A stretch of DNA of 64,000 nt from Cyanoderma ruficeps (Eukaryota > Chordata > Aves > Passeriformes > Timaliidae), in NCBI GenBank assembly GCA_008694505.1, contig VZDJ01000015.1, forward strand, positions 954,359 to 1,018,358, in the 5' to 3' direction. Within the stretch, counting starts at the first letter, position 1. Every line of letters begins with the position of its first letter. The notes beneath the pieces are model-generated. The model did not search any database. It had not been told where the DNA came from and was given only the letters and a program-made list of their open reading frames with translations. A program made the translations under genes and the position numbers. Below are positions 1-11,340 of the stretch, one piece after another.

Positions 1-603
1 CCATGAAGAACTCCAGTGGCAGCAGCAGCACCTGCCTTTCCATAAAGTTGTCCCTCCCCATCTATAAAATAATCCCTTCCCTCCACAAACACAAGTGCAA
101 ACATGCCCTGGATTTTTCAACTGGTAAATTCATTGCAGGAACACCACTCGAAGCACCAGAAAGCTTCCAGGTTTTATAAGTAATTTCTTGCAATAAGAGA
201 TTTGTTGCTTAATTAAGTCCCTTGGAGGCAGCATTGCAAATTAAGAGCTTTATTTTCCTCTGCTTTTCTCCAGCAATCCCTCACAGATCTAGTTTTTATT
301 CTAGAATTCTTATTTATCCCTGTAAGTAATTCCACTTGTGATGGATGTCAGATTGCCAAATTCTTATGAACCTCTATCAGTTTCTGTAGTAAAATAAGTT
401 TTTAATGGAAAAATGAAAGAATCAAAGGCACCAGCAAAAAGGACTAAAATTAATGGGTTTTTTTGGTTCTCTTAGCAAAGCTCTCTGTCAATTCTCATCC
501 TCTAGGATAAATGGAAAACAAAACTAACACTGCAGCCAGATTTCTAATAGTGTCAGCTGATAATAAAGAACGTAATGACAATGTTTGAGAACAATAAATT
601 GTG

Positions 604-728
604 GAGCCCCCACTGAACATTCAGGGAGCTGAACATTTTTAGGGCTGGGAGCTGAACATTTTTAGGGCTGGGAGCTCCCACTGAACATTCAGGGAGCTGA
701 ACATTTTTAGGGCTGGGAGCCCCCCACT
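604..728. repeat. Tandem repeat of two alternating ~22-23 bp units
   Basis: Two related units alternate here. One contains CCCACTGAACATTCAGG and the other contains GAACATTTTTAGGGCTGG, and both begin GAGC. The order is A-B-B-A-B followed by a decayed A. The units share the GAACATT core, so one probably arose from the other. There is no coding function. Confidence 0.85.
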
Positions 729-3700
729 TTCCCACCCTGCTGCACAAAGAGCAGGGAGCCACTCACACACCTCTCTCCAAATTATTAAAATATAAATATC
801 GCTGCTTTATAACAGAGCTGCACATGGGTACATAACAGGCCCCAAGCCCTTAATCATTCATTTGTGAAGAGTAGTACTTCTCTTCCCTGGAAAATTAAAT
901 AATGGTGCTGTGTTCTTCCTTGCAGGTCTAAACCTTGCAGTTCTTGGAATCAAAGAAGTCAACAAGATTATGATTACGATGTTAATACAGCTACTGCAAT
1001 ACTATCCTAATAATGCCTTCAAAGCAAACAACTTATTTACAATTAATCATTCTCATCTCAGAAAACTGCATGCTCAGACTTAGCCAGAGCTATTAAAAAA
1101 ATCTCCAAATACAAATTACACTAGCTAAGCAATTGATTTTGAAACTCCTGACCAGAAGACTCGCACCGGGTAGGTATCAGAGGCAAGGTGAAATTTTCCT
1201 ACTGATTTCAGCAGGATCAGGACAAGCCCCAAGGAAGGTTTTCTGTTCTCTCCAGTGTCACCATCATCTGCAGCCACAGAGAACATGAGGGTCTGCGCTG
1301 GCCTTGGCACAAGAACAATTTTGCTTCTTGACATCCTCGTTTGATTTTGGGGTTTTTTTTCGGCTGATTATTTTTCGGTCGTGTTTTCTTTTTCCACATG
1401 GACCCAAAGATGAGATACAAGCAGGTCGATGCAAAAGAAGTTTTTGTTACAGCCAGGAAACAAATGCTTAAAAAAGAACCCCACGAAGACCTTTGACCAG
1501 ACACAGAGATTAGTGCCCATAGATTGAAACACAAACACAGAAATTTAAGAGCCCATTTCATTCCTACACAAAGGCTAACCATTTAAATCCTACCAATCTG
1601 AAAGGTTGCTGTACCTCCAACAATATTGTAACCCAACCCTTCCCCAGCTGGTATGAAGATCATGAATTAAATACAAAACAAAACAAAACACAAATGAATG
1701 AAAATAAACAAACTGGAAAAAAAGAATCCTCGTTATGAAATATGGAAAGTTAAACAAGTTAGACAAGTTCTACCACCACACACTAAGAACTTTCTCGCCC
1801 CTCCCTTGAAAGATATTTTAAATTTGAGGGATTATTTCCCTAAAAATACAGCTCTAAATGACTGGTAGTGAAGCATTTGTTTTGATTTGCAGGACAGAAT
1901 GGCTTTCTTTGAAAGCAGAAAAAAATTATCCCAGAAACCCATAGACTCGAAAAGCAGGTTTTTTTCACCTAAACGTTGCTGTCACACTTTCTCCCATTGA
2001 AGACTTCTACTAAATCAGTGAAAATAAATGAAGTGAAATGGTAACAATGTCTCAAATACTTTATTCTGTTTTTCTAGATGCTGCTGAAGTCATGTAAAAA
2101 TGAAACGTGCAACCAAAGCCACGTAGTTGGACATTTACCTCCACTGTTTTCATGACGTGAAAGAAACCACTTAAAGCTGGAAGCAAGAATTCTGTCAGGA
2201 ACTGTCAGCCAGAAGAAAAACCCAGATTAAAATCAAACAGAAAGCAGAAAAACAGAGGTGATGATGAGGGAAGAGAGAAGATGACCAGGGACTAAACTGC
2301 ACTGGGCTAGAGAGAATTGCTGAGCACTAGGTTCAGATAAAGAATAAAACACTTCTGCAAATTAAATGGCAACAGGCCTAACTGCAGTAATAAAGGTTTT
2401 TATCTCCATTTTTGTTACAATGACATTTCTAGTGAGGATCTTGGTGCTGGTGAAGTGTGGCTACAAGTTACCAGAGCAGCAAAATATACCAGGAGAACGA
2501 AATAATTCTGCTTCTTCTAAGCAAAGTGGAGATTTTGCACCCTCTGCAGGCCCAGGAAGATATAAAGAAGCCAGGAATACACCCACCCTGTAACAAAATA
2601 CATTTTATCCTTTATTTCTTGGTGCTGCATTGCTGTGGCAATGTCTGTTTTCCCCCTTTAAGACACTCCTGAGTGTTATTCCCAAACCTTTTTGCCTTCT
2701 ACTCCACTATATATATTGTCTTTTTTCTTCATGTGCTAGCTCAGATTCTCTGTGCTTCTCTGCACGAGACACTTCTGACTATACACTGACTGAAAAAAAC
2801 AGCAGCCATCATATAATTCCTTGTAGAAACAAGATGATTTCAGGTAAAGCACACCTTTTCCCAGTGTCATTTAGGGAAAAAAAAAACAAAACAAAACACA
2901 ACCAAAAAGAGGGGCCAATTTTTATAGTTTATATATATCAATTTAATCATGCAATGAAAGTTCGCTGTGTAAAAACCATCTAAAACGCTGCCACAAAATA
3001 GCAATATAAATAGACACAGGAAATTAAATCAATGGACTTTGAACTTTATCTCCTCAAAAGAAATGAATCCCCTAAAATATTAAAAAGAGAAAAATCTGGA
3101 CAGTGCCTGACAACAAAAAAAAAAAAAAAGGAAAAAATAAATAACGCTGTATTCAAGATGAAAGTGAGTTTGATGGATTTGGAAAAGCCAGTTCTATATT
3201 CCTGGGCACCTTTATCTGATACAGCTGCTCCAGTGCATGTCCCACTGCAGCAAATATAAACAAAGCCAGCAAGTGATGATTAATATTTGTGATGAGAAGA
3301 CACATTGGACCAGTCTCGTGCATATTCCAGGGGAAGACTCTGCACCACTTTTCCTGATGCCTTCGACGTGTGTCTGAAGCAGAAGCTGCTTCCAATTGCT
3401 TCTGAAACCCCCACTGACGTCAGTGGGGAAACAATGTCAGCAAATATCGACGATAAAATGAATAAAAAAAGAGCTTTAGGAGCAACTGTGCTTTTGGTTA
3501 TTTATTTTTAAAGCACTTGGCTGCTTCTAGTGGGACTCAGATGAGAAACACGTTTACATTTAAGAGGATGATTCCCCTGTTTTTCCTGCCCCTCTCCTTT
3601 CTGGATTCTCTCATTTTTCACGTCTAGTTTCATACCCTGCACCTCCTGCAAATAAACCATTCCTAAGCCTTCCCCTGCTTTTCCTCTATCCTTCCAATTT

Positions 3701-4284
3701 ACTAAAGATCACCCATAAATTCATTCTTATCAGGCTTTATAGGTGATCAGCCTGAGGAAGAACTAAGAAAATTTAGAAAAGAATATGCACTAGGTTTAAA
3801 CATCTCAATTTAATTTTCACAACCAAGCCACCTGCAAGTGCAATACTTCCTTATTAAAAGCCCACAGCTGACATCCAGGTAATGCCAATATTCTATGGGG
3901 TTCACATAAATACTTTAGGAAGGTTGGAACACATCTCCAGCTAAAGAAATAGCTTTAAGACCAAGAACAGATTATGCCAAAACTAAAGGATGAATGGTAG
4001 TACGCCCTGCCCACGATCTAGGGAAAGGTGGGGCCTGACATCTTCATTCTTTTATTACAGCAGACAGTTTTTCAAGCTTTCTTCTACTTCCAACAGTGAA
4101 AAGAAGGAAAAACCTTCTTTTTTTTCCCCCTCTCTTTTTACTTAAAGCATGGTCAAGTTGGCTGTTTTCCCTGAAGGTATTTAAAAGGTGCACTCTTTAT
4201 AACAGGATTGTTAGCATGGTCCAGCTTTGTTAATAACTTGATTTCTTGAATAAAAGAAAATAAAATCGTCCCTTTACCTACCCC

Positions 4285-4328
4285 GAACTGGTTTCAGCAC
4301 ATGGTTGAACTGGTTTCAGGACGTGGTT
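4285..4328. repeat. 22-bp unit, two copies
   Basis: The unit begins GAACTGGTTTCAG and is repeated immediately, with two substitutions between the copies. This is a local slippage-type duplication. Confidence 0.7.
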
Positions 4329-5490
4329 GTCTTCTCCTGCCAAAGGAGGTTGTAAAATTCCATTTGGAGACTGATCTGCAGTTACAGAGCCCCTCCCTTT
4401 TACCCATATACACCAGCCATACTGAAAACTCTGCTGTAAGATACAGGATAAAGGAGGAAAAAAACCCACCAGCTGAACTTGGAGTGTAACAGTGTAATAA
4501 AAACAAACAACTCTGCTTACATAAATGTGGTTACTCGCCGTTTCTGCCCGTGTGAGTCAGCCCAGGCAGCTGGGACAGCCACAAACTCAGGAAACACAAA
4601 GTGAACGTGAATTTCTGTCACTTAACCCACCAAGGGATGCCCAAAGCAGCAGCTGGGCAGAGGCAGGAGACAAAAAGGCAAAGGCTCTGTGAAAGTCTGT
4701 CCGTGCTGGAGGATCCCCGGCCTGCTCTTCACACAGGTTTATCAAAAGTTATTCCCAGCTGCAGGGAATAACTGAGCATATTTCCAATCTCCAGTCTCCT
4801 GCTTTTAACTCACCCCTCCCAACATTCATACACCTCCTCCTTGACACAACAGCACCTATTTTAACAAGGCCATTAAATAAATTAAATAGAATCCTCTTGT
4901 AGCAGGAATGACAGCAGTGAGCCATCACCCACCCCATTTCAAAATCGACTATTCCCAGGTACTAATTGTAAATATCTTCTCAGGTTGCTGGTTGCACGCC
5001 ACCCTGGCACATCTGTTTGCTCATTTTCAGAAATGAGGACCTCTATCAACACCTCCGAGTGCCAAGAGCTGGATTTCTGCCAGACCAGGACATCTCATCA
5101 TCCATCACAACTTTCCTATGCTCCTCTCTGTGAGGTGCCACCCCCGCTTCCTTTGTGTGCCTAATCCCGGGTGAGCCGAGCTGTCAAAGTCCTTATCTGG
5201 ATCAAAGGTGTTGTCTCAGCTCTTTGCAAAAACCTGCAGTGGAAGAGCTCCAAAATTCAGAGGAAAGGAAGAGGGGAAAAGCCCAAAAAGCCAGGAGTAA
5301 GCAGCAGGCAGACTGCACAACTGGTGAACTGGAGGTTTAACTCAAGGATCTTCTGACCAGGATTTAACTCCAGGCTCTTCTGAACACAACTAAAGCATGT
5401 GCTTATGGATGTGGCAAATGAGTGTGCTAGGCTGCTTAAAGAATCACTGTCAAGGGTATTAGTGAAAGCAGGTTTTAACATAAATTTGGA

Positions 5491-5546
5491 GAGATGTAAT
5501 TTAACACAGTTCAGGGGCGAGATGTAATTTAACACAGTTCAGGGGC
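5491..5546. repeat. 28-bp perfect tandem duplication
   Basis: The unit GAGATGTAATTTAACACAGT followed by TCAGGGGC occurs twice back to back without a difference. A looser run of TGCAAAGGG motifs follows at about 5650-5695. Confidence 0.8.
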
Positions 5547-6851
5547 AAGGTTTGACTCCGTTTCTTACTACACAGGTGAAGTTTACAAAAGGAAATCAGA
5601 TTAGAGTCAGTTCAGAATAATTTACATGGAGACCAGGGATGCAAAAAAAGTAAAGGTGCAAAGGGCAACAGTGCAAAGGGTAAGGGTGCAAAAGGGCTTA
5701 GCAGCACTTAATCATTGACTAATTTAATATTTATAAAGTGATTCAATGGGATTTATTACAATGACCAGAGTGACCTAATTAGAGATTCTGATAGCACCAT
5801 TGCTGCTGGGCTTCAGAGGGTGTTTGAACCAACCCAAATGCATGCACACAGACACAGAGATATCTGTATCTACCTGTGCAAAGGTACCTGTTAAAAACTC
5901 CCCTGGGGTGCAGGGAAATGCTCACGCTGGACTCCTTTGCATCTCTCAGTGTGGGTGGAGGAATGGAGTTATCAGCCCAGGCCTTGTCATCAACTTTTGG
6001 CCCTCCAAGGATCACAAACTTGATGGGTCACGAGCTCTGAGAGTTGTCCCACTCACAGACAGGTGACACGGCCCACTGTGGTCCAGGAGAGCTCAAGAAG
6101 CCTCAGCTAGGGCCTAACAGGAATCCCTAAGGTTGTAGGGCAACCCCAAAGAGAGGAGAGCAAACGCATCACCATGCTGGAGAGACAGGACACAGCTTGG
6201 GATGCAGTGGACACAGCTCTGGCCATTCTTTCCAGTGAATTTCTAACCCTGCCCTCAGAGTTTTGGTGAAAAGCTTCACTCCAGTGTTACTAAAATTGGT
6301 GTCTCACGACCACTCCAAAGGCAGCTGCTGCAGGGAAATGATTTCGGTAAGTACTGAAAATCCAGTTTGGTGATAAATTTGGGTACTGTCCATCGCACCC
6401 ACAGAGGGGGGAATCAATCAAAGCATGCTACAAATGTCTTTCTCACAAAAAAACCTTCCTCACTGCTGATGTACCACTTCCCACTGACATTGCCAGACCC
6501 ATGAACACGATACTGTGCAAATAAGACTGACAGCAGCAGTTCCATGTCGGTAAGAGCAGACCTTCCCTGCTCTGAATTACTGGGGCTTGTTTACTTTTGT
6601 TTTTAGAGACAGGCTGAGAGTATGCAACAATTCAGAAACACCCTGAAGACCGTGACGGGGTGTGGCATAAAAGGGAAAAAATTTTGGTGCCACAGGCATC
6701 CTACAAGAAGGCCCCCCACAAAATGGTCACCTTGTGCATAGTGCAGCTACGTTTGGCACAGCACTGCCAGGTTTACCCTGCCCACACCCAGAGTCTGGGG
6801 GTGCACAGGGCTGGGTGCCCTGGGAGGGCTGCCCAGGGCGTGACAGCGAGG

Positions 6852-6860
6852 TGACTCAGC
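6852..6860 (+). promoter_or_regulatory. Antioxidant-response/AP-1-like site TGACTCAGC
   Basis: The sequence fits the TGACnnnGC core bound by NRF2-small MAF and also contains the AP-1 heptamer TGACTCA. It is 4.4 kb upstream of the reductase start codon. AKR1B10 in mammals is a known NRF2/AP-1 target. Use of this site in the bird is inference only. Confidence 0.3.
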
Positions 6861-6961
6861 CAAAGCACGGGGATTAAATTAATTAATCAATTAATCCTCC
6901 CTCCTGGTAGGAGAGACTGTGAGAGCTGGGGAATCTTAGTCTGGAGAAGACAAGGTTCAAG

Positions 6962-7397
6962 TGATGCTGTAAGTTTTATCTTTCCTGTGTTTCAGGTTCT
7001 GTGCTGCCCAGGGGTGCAGCTCTGAGCTCACAGTCAGTGTCACTCAGCTCTGCACACAGCAGGGACACAAAACAAATCCTTTTCCTGCCCCACACCAAGG
7101 ACAACTTTCAGGCCCAAAAGCACAAACAAGGGTGGGCTGGAGGGAGGAACAAGAAGGATGGGACCTCACAGCCTGGAGCTGGAATTGGACAATTCAACCC
7201 CAAGATGCAAATGGACCAAAACTTATAAAAATGTGAGACCTTGAGACTGTTTGTGACCATTTTGGGTCCACCTTGGCTGTAGCCCTGGTCAGGCCCTGTC
7301 CTGCCCAAGGTGGATCCTGGAGGCCTTTCAGTAAATCCCTACTTTATTCTCTACCTCTGTCCAGTCTCTGTTCCAGGTCAGCCTTCCCAAGGCATCA
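6962..7397 (+). mobile_element. Solo LTR, family 1, copy 1
   Basis: This is one of three copies in the window, with the others at 10453-10897 and 13466-13895. The ends are TGATGCTGT and AAGGCATCA, which is a TG...CA terminus with a near-perfect inverted repeat (TGATGCCTT in the family). A CAAG tetramer flanks both ends, consistent with a 4-bp target-site duplication. Inside are a TATAAA at 7224-7229 and a degenerate poly(A) signal (AGTAAA). No retroviral coding sequence is attached. Confidence 0.75.
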
Positions 7398-7411
7398 CAA
7401 GAGGGGTCTTG

Positions 7412-7715
7412 TCAATGTATACACACAATCCTTCCAAATTATTTTCAAATACCTGAAGGGAGGGTGCAGAGAGAAGAGAACCAGGCTCGTTTCAGTGGTG
7501 CCCAGTCAATGGGCACAAAGTGAGACAGAGGAAGGTCCCTTTACCCATCACAAAACACTTTTCCACTGCAGAGGTGACTGAGCGTTGGCACAGTTTGCCC
7601 AGAGGTGTTGTGGTGTCTCCCACCTGGACACAGCTCTGAGCAACCTGCTTGAGCAGGGAAGATGTTCGAGATGAATTTTAGAGGTCCATTCCCATCTCAC
7701 CATTCTGTGCCATGT
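7412..7715 (+). mobile_element. CR1 LINE 3' fragment
   Basis: The sequence follows the well-known 3' end of avian CR1 elements: TACCTGAAGGGAGGGTGCAG, then the GTGGTGCCCAGT and GGCACAGTTTGCCCAGAGG blocks, then a diverged tail that should end in the ATTCTGTG motif. It is 5'-truncated with several substitutions. It starts almost at the end of the adjacent LTR. Confidence 0.75.
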
Positions 7716-8048
7716 CTCAATCTTCACTCATTGCATACCCTGAAAAGGTTCCCACTGTGCCTTTAGACTCACAGGAAAAAAGAAACAAAACAAAACCCCA
7801 AGTTTTACTAAAATATAAATAGCAATACTCGCTTTCTTAACAGTTAAAAAAAAATCCCATTTGTTGTTTCACTGCTGTTGCAATCAATAAATTGCAATTT
7901 TTTGTCAGCTGTACAGGATTAGACACTCGTGACAGGCTCTTTACCTTAGTTCAGGAAAAAAATGCACAAATGCACATCGTTTCCCCAGTGAACCCTAACA
8001 GCCAGGTTGACTCATGTTGGGACTTTCTACCTAAAAATCTTTCATCTC

Positions 8049-8103
8049 TGAAGGTTGGACCTGATGGTCTTGGAGATCTTTTCCAACCCTAATGGCTCTG
8101 TCT
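8049..8103 (+). mobile_element. CR1 LINE terminal fragment
   Basis: The block GAAGGTTGGACCTGATGGTC followed by TTTTCCAACCCTAATGGCTCTG is the CR1 3' terminus in plus orientation. Only about 55 bp are recognisable. Confidence 0.65.
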
Positions 8104-8387
8104 AGACAAAACACTCCCCATAGCACTGAGCTGTCCCAGTAAGAGATTTGCATTTTTTGCATTTCAGCAGAATCTGATCAAGAAGGAGCACCATTGCTCT
8201 CTAGAAAAGCCACTGCAGAGGAGGGACAACTCCCAAATCCGACAGCAGTAAACTCCCAGTCAGGTGATAGGGACCCATGGGCAGGATTAACAAGGCTATG
8301 GGCAAGCCACCACCTGTGTCTGATTCATGAACCAGCAGGGCAGGGTGCCCTGGGGAGCTGCCAACTCTTCAGGGAGTAAAATCACCA

Positions 8388-8396
8388 TGACTCAGC
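8388..8396 (+). promoter_or_regulatory. Second TGACTCAGC site
   Basis: This is identical to the site at 6852-6860. The surroundings are also alike, with GGGTGCCCTGGG a few tens of bases before and CAAA just after, so the two may derive from an old local duplication. It is 2.9 kb upstream of the reductase start codon. Confidence 0.3.
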
Positions 8397-9074
8397 CAAA
8401 ACGTTGAGGTGAACGGTCCCCAGTCACCACCCATGCTGCATCGAGGAAATAATAGCAGCTAACAAATAATGAAAGCCTTTTAAAGCCCTCATAAAATCGG
8501 GTTTTATATGGCTTTGAATGATGAGTTGACTTCCTCCACGCAGATAAAGAAATCAGAACCAAAATGTTCGAGCAGAAAAGTCTGTGCACAATAGCAGAGT
8601 CCTTCCAGCAGTTCTCCCCTGCCAGCCCATGCTGGGGATGAGTCAGCAAAATCTCTCCCTGCTCCTCCCTGGCCTGCAGGAAGTTCACTCCAAAATCATT
8701 AATGTCTTCAAATAAGGATTTACAGGGAGGAAAATTGTTGATGGCTCTGTTAAAACAAATGGGTAAAAAAAAATAAAGGCAATTACATGGGGTTTATACC
8801 TTCCACAACAAGATTTGTTGGAATTAAAGATAAGTCTAATAGGTCAATCAGCACTTCCTTGTCTATTCTCTACATAATTTTAGTCAGCTCCTATTGCTGT
8901 AGCAACTAAGTGCCTTTAATAAAAAATTAAGTAACGTGGATATGACATAGGCTTGGTATAAAATCTTTTCAATGTAATTGGAGATTAGTGTAAGAAGAAC
9001 AGTGTGGCTCTTTCTGGCCTTAAAAACAATGTACCATTACTAAATTCATAAAATCTCAATTAAAATCTCAACAG

Positions 9075-9143
9075 ACCTTTCTTTCTTTCTTTCTTTCTTT
9101 CNNNNNNNNNNNNNNNNNNNNNNNNNNNNNNNNNNNNNNNNNN
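9075..9143. repeat. TTTC microsatellite running into an assembly gap
   Basis: A pure TTTC run (9075-9101) ends in 42 Ns (9102-9143). After the gap, TTTGTAGG resumes unique sequence. The gap size may be a placeholder and the true array longer. Confidence 0.95.
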
Positions 9144-10452
9144 TTTGTAGGTCTTCCTCTCTTTTCTGTCAATTCATCACAACTCTCACAGCAACTTTGT
9201 CTTTTTCTTTTTTTTTTTTTTTGGGTGGGGTTGTTTGATCTATGTGTTTTCTCGTATTTGTTTTCAATAGAAGACATCTCCTCTCACTGCTCTAGTTTGA
9301 CCATACTGGAGTTATCAGCCACTTTGAAAAATTTGATTCCCTGCTTCTCTGTCTCTACTTCGTATCAGTTTGGGCTTTGTTTTCCCATACTGGAATGCGT
9401 GAGGCCATCCAAGGCAACAGAAAGATGACAACAAAGCCTGGTTAAGTCAATGGCTCAGAAACCAGGCCAAGGACAGCAGGAAGAGATTTTGTTTATATTT
9501 AAACCCAGAACAGGCATTTGCAAGCCAACTGAAAATGCTGTCCCATAAAAGCAGTCTAAATAATGCAAATGCACATAAATTTTAACAAATCACATCAAAC
9601 ATCACGGTTAGTGGCTCAGGAATTCATGGTTGCTTCTATATTTTTGATATAAACATTAAAAGGCTATGCATAAAATATTTATTTCTCTCCTACACTGCAC
9701 AAGTCACAAGATGACACCAGTGGAACTTCCACAGCATTTAAACTGGTGGTCAGGGATCAGCAATGAGCCAGGAGGAGTTTACAGCAATATAAGGAAAAGC
9801 AAAAAAGTAGACTCATGTTGGAAATAAAAAAGCCACAGAGTCAAGCAGCAAAGCATCCTTACTGTGACAACTAAACACAAAGTCTGTGTGACATGTGAGA
9901 TGCCTTAGGCAGGGTGCTGAAGTGACATCAGCTTCATGGTGTGAAGCATCTTTTCCTCCAGAAGCTGCCAGCTGAGCAGCCCAGTCCCTCCAGGCTCTGG
10001 CTCTTCATTTCTGAGGCTCTGCACTCGTACAAAGTCTCCTGCCACCTTTAAATATCACTTTCCACCCTACCCCAAAAGCAGGGGGTTATTGGGACTGGAG
10101 CACTCCGTGCTGACAAGCTGTGATCACAAATCCCTCGTGCAGCATCTGACATCCCACCAGCACCGGCTGAAATTGTAATTGGAAGGCCAGGGAAGGGATT
10201 CCTTCACCCACACTGATGGTCCAGCAGGGAGCCCACCCCTCTGCAAAGACAGAAATGAGCTGACAGGAATGGCCACATTCCCTTTTAAAGAATTCCTCTG
10301 TGAACAAGAGGTGAGCCCAATATTTTTTGAGAAAAAAATAGGAAAACTTCACTCCGTTTGCCACCACTGGAGAGTGAGAAATCCTCCAATGGACACCCAT
10401 GGCCTCCAGCAGGAATTCTCCTTGCAGGCACAGACTCTCTTAGCTTTGGTAC

Positions 10453-10897
10453 CGATGCCTTAAGTTTGAGCTTTCATGGTTTTCAGACTCTGTGCTGCCC
10501 AGGGGTGCAGCTCTGAGCTCACACTCAGGGTCACTCAGCTCTGCACACAGCAGGGACACAAAACAAATCCTTTTCCTGCTGCACACCAAGGACAACTTTC
10601 AGGCCCAAAAGCACAAACAAGGGTGGGCTGGAGGGAGGAACAAGAAGGATGGGACCTCACAGCCTGGAGCTGGAATTGGACAATTCAACCCCAAGATGCA
10701 AATGCACCAAAACTTATAAAAATATAAGATCTCATGACCACTCAGCCATTTTGTGACCATTTTGGGTCCACCTTGGGTGTAGCCCTGGCCAGGGTCTTGT
10801 CCTGCCCAAGGTGGACCCTGGAGGTCTTTGAATAAATATCTACTTTATCCTCTGGCTCTGTCCAGTCTCTGTTCCAGGCCAGCCTTCCCGAGGCATA
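10453..10897 (+). mobile_element. Solo LTR, family 1, copy 2, in the reductase promoter region
   Basis: This copy begins CGATGCCTT and ends GAGGCATA, so both termini have one substitution from the family ends. The flanks GTAC/GAAC could be a decayed 4-bp target duplication. It keeps a TATAAA at 10715-10720 and a canonical AATAAA at 10831-10836. It points the same way as the reductase gene and ends only 375 bp before the start codon. Confidence 0.75.
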
Positions 10898-10898
10898 G

Positions 10899-11010
10899 AA
10901 CTACCATAGAACGACTCGGGTTCGAAAAGACCCCAAAATCGCCACCAACCCGTGTCACCAAGTGCCACCTCCCGAGCGCTGCCAGGGGCGGCGATGCCAC
11001 CACAGAACGC
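10899..11010 (-). mobile_element. CpG-rich CR1-derived fragment next to the reductase promoter
   Basis: CCATAGAACGACTCGGGTTC then GAAAAGACCCCAAAATCG, and further on CCAAGTGCCACCTCC and GGCGATGCCACC, follow the reverse complement of the CR1 3' end, but with many CpG-creating differences. It abuts the LTR at 10453-10897. The upper boundary is uncertain. Confidence 0.5.
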
Positions 11011-11168
11011 CTTCACAGCGCCAGCTCCGCCGCTGAGCCGCTCGCTCTCACCCTGCTCATCCCCCAAAAAAGAACCACACCCCCCAAAAAAAAGCACCAC
11101 ACCGGCACCGAGCCCTCCGCATCCTCCCGGTGCCCGCGGGCATCCCTCGCGTGTGTCGCCAGTGACGA

Positions 11169-11245
11169 GGGCGGGGAGGGGCGAGGCGGGGCCGCGGCAG
11201 CTCCGCTCCTTTATAGCGGCCTCGGGGAGGCTCCGAGAGACGGAC
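11169..11245 (+). promoter_or_regulatory. Core promoter of the AKR1B-type gene
   Basis: A run of GC boxes (GGGCGGGGAGGGGCGAGGCG, from 11169) is followed by a TATA element, TTTATAG, at 11210-11216. By usual spacing the transcript starts near 11240, leaving a 5' leader of about 30 bases before the ATG at 11272. The surrounding 10.9-12.2 kb is rich in CpG, as expected of a CpG-island promoter. Confidence 0.65.
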
Positions 11246-11271
11246 GGACCGACAGACAGACGCCCGGCAAC

Positions 11272-11340
11272 ATGGCCATCCCCTGCGTGGAGCTCAGCAA
11301 CAAGATGAAGATCCCGGCGCTGGGGCTGGGCACCTGGCAG
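11272..11340 (+). CDS. AKR1B-type gene, exon 1
   Basis: This exon holds the start codon and 23 codons ending LGLGTWQ, the first beta strand of the barrel. It is followed by GTACCG. The start is chosen because it gives the family N-terminus one residue longer than human AKR1B1 and lies about 30 bases after the predicted transcription start. Confidence 0.92.

Larger units (their letters stand above)
1..6961. other. Intergenic DNA, no gene recognised
   Basis: I find no exon with matching splice sites, no family-level protein similarity and no RNA gene on either strand. Apart from the repeat at 604-728, it holds short tandem duplications: a 22-bp unit twice at 4285-4328 and a 28-bp unit twice at 5491-5546. 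Open frames here are short and have stop-rich, non-repeating composition, so I do not call them genes. Confidence 0.6.
7716..10452. other. Intergenic DNA upstream of the reductase, no gene recognised
   Basis: Besides the CR1 fragment, the TGACTCAGC site and the assembly gap listed separately, I see nothing I can name here. Open frames are short and lack splice context. Confidence 0.55.
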
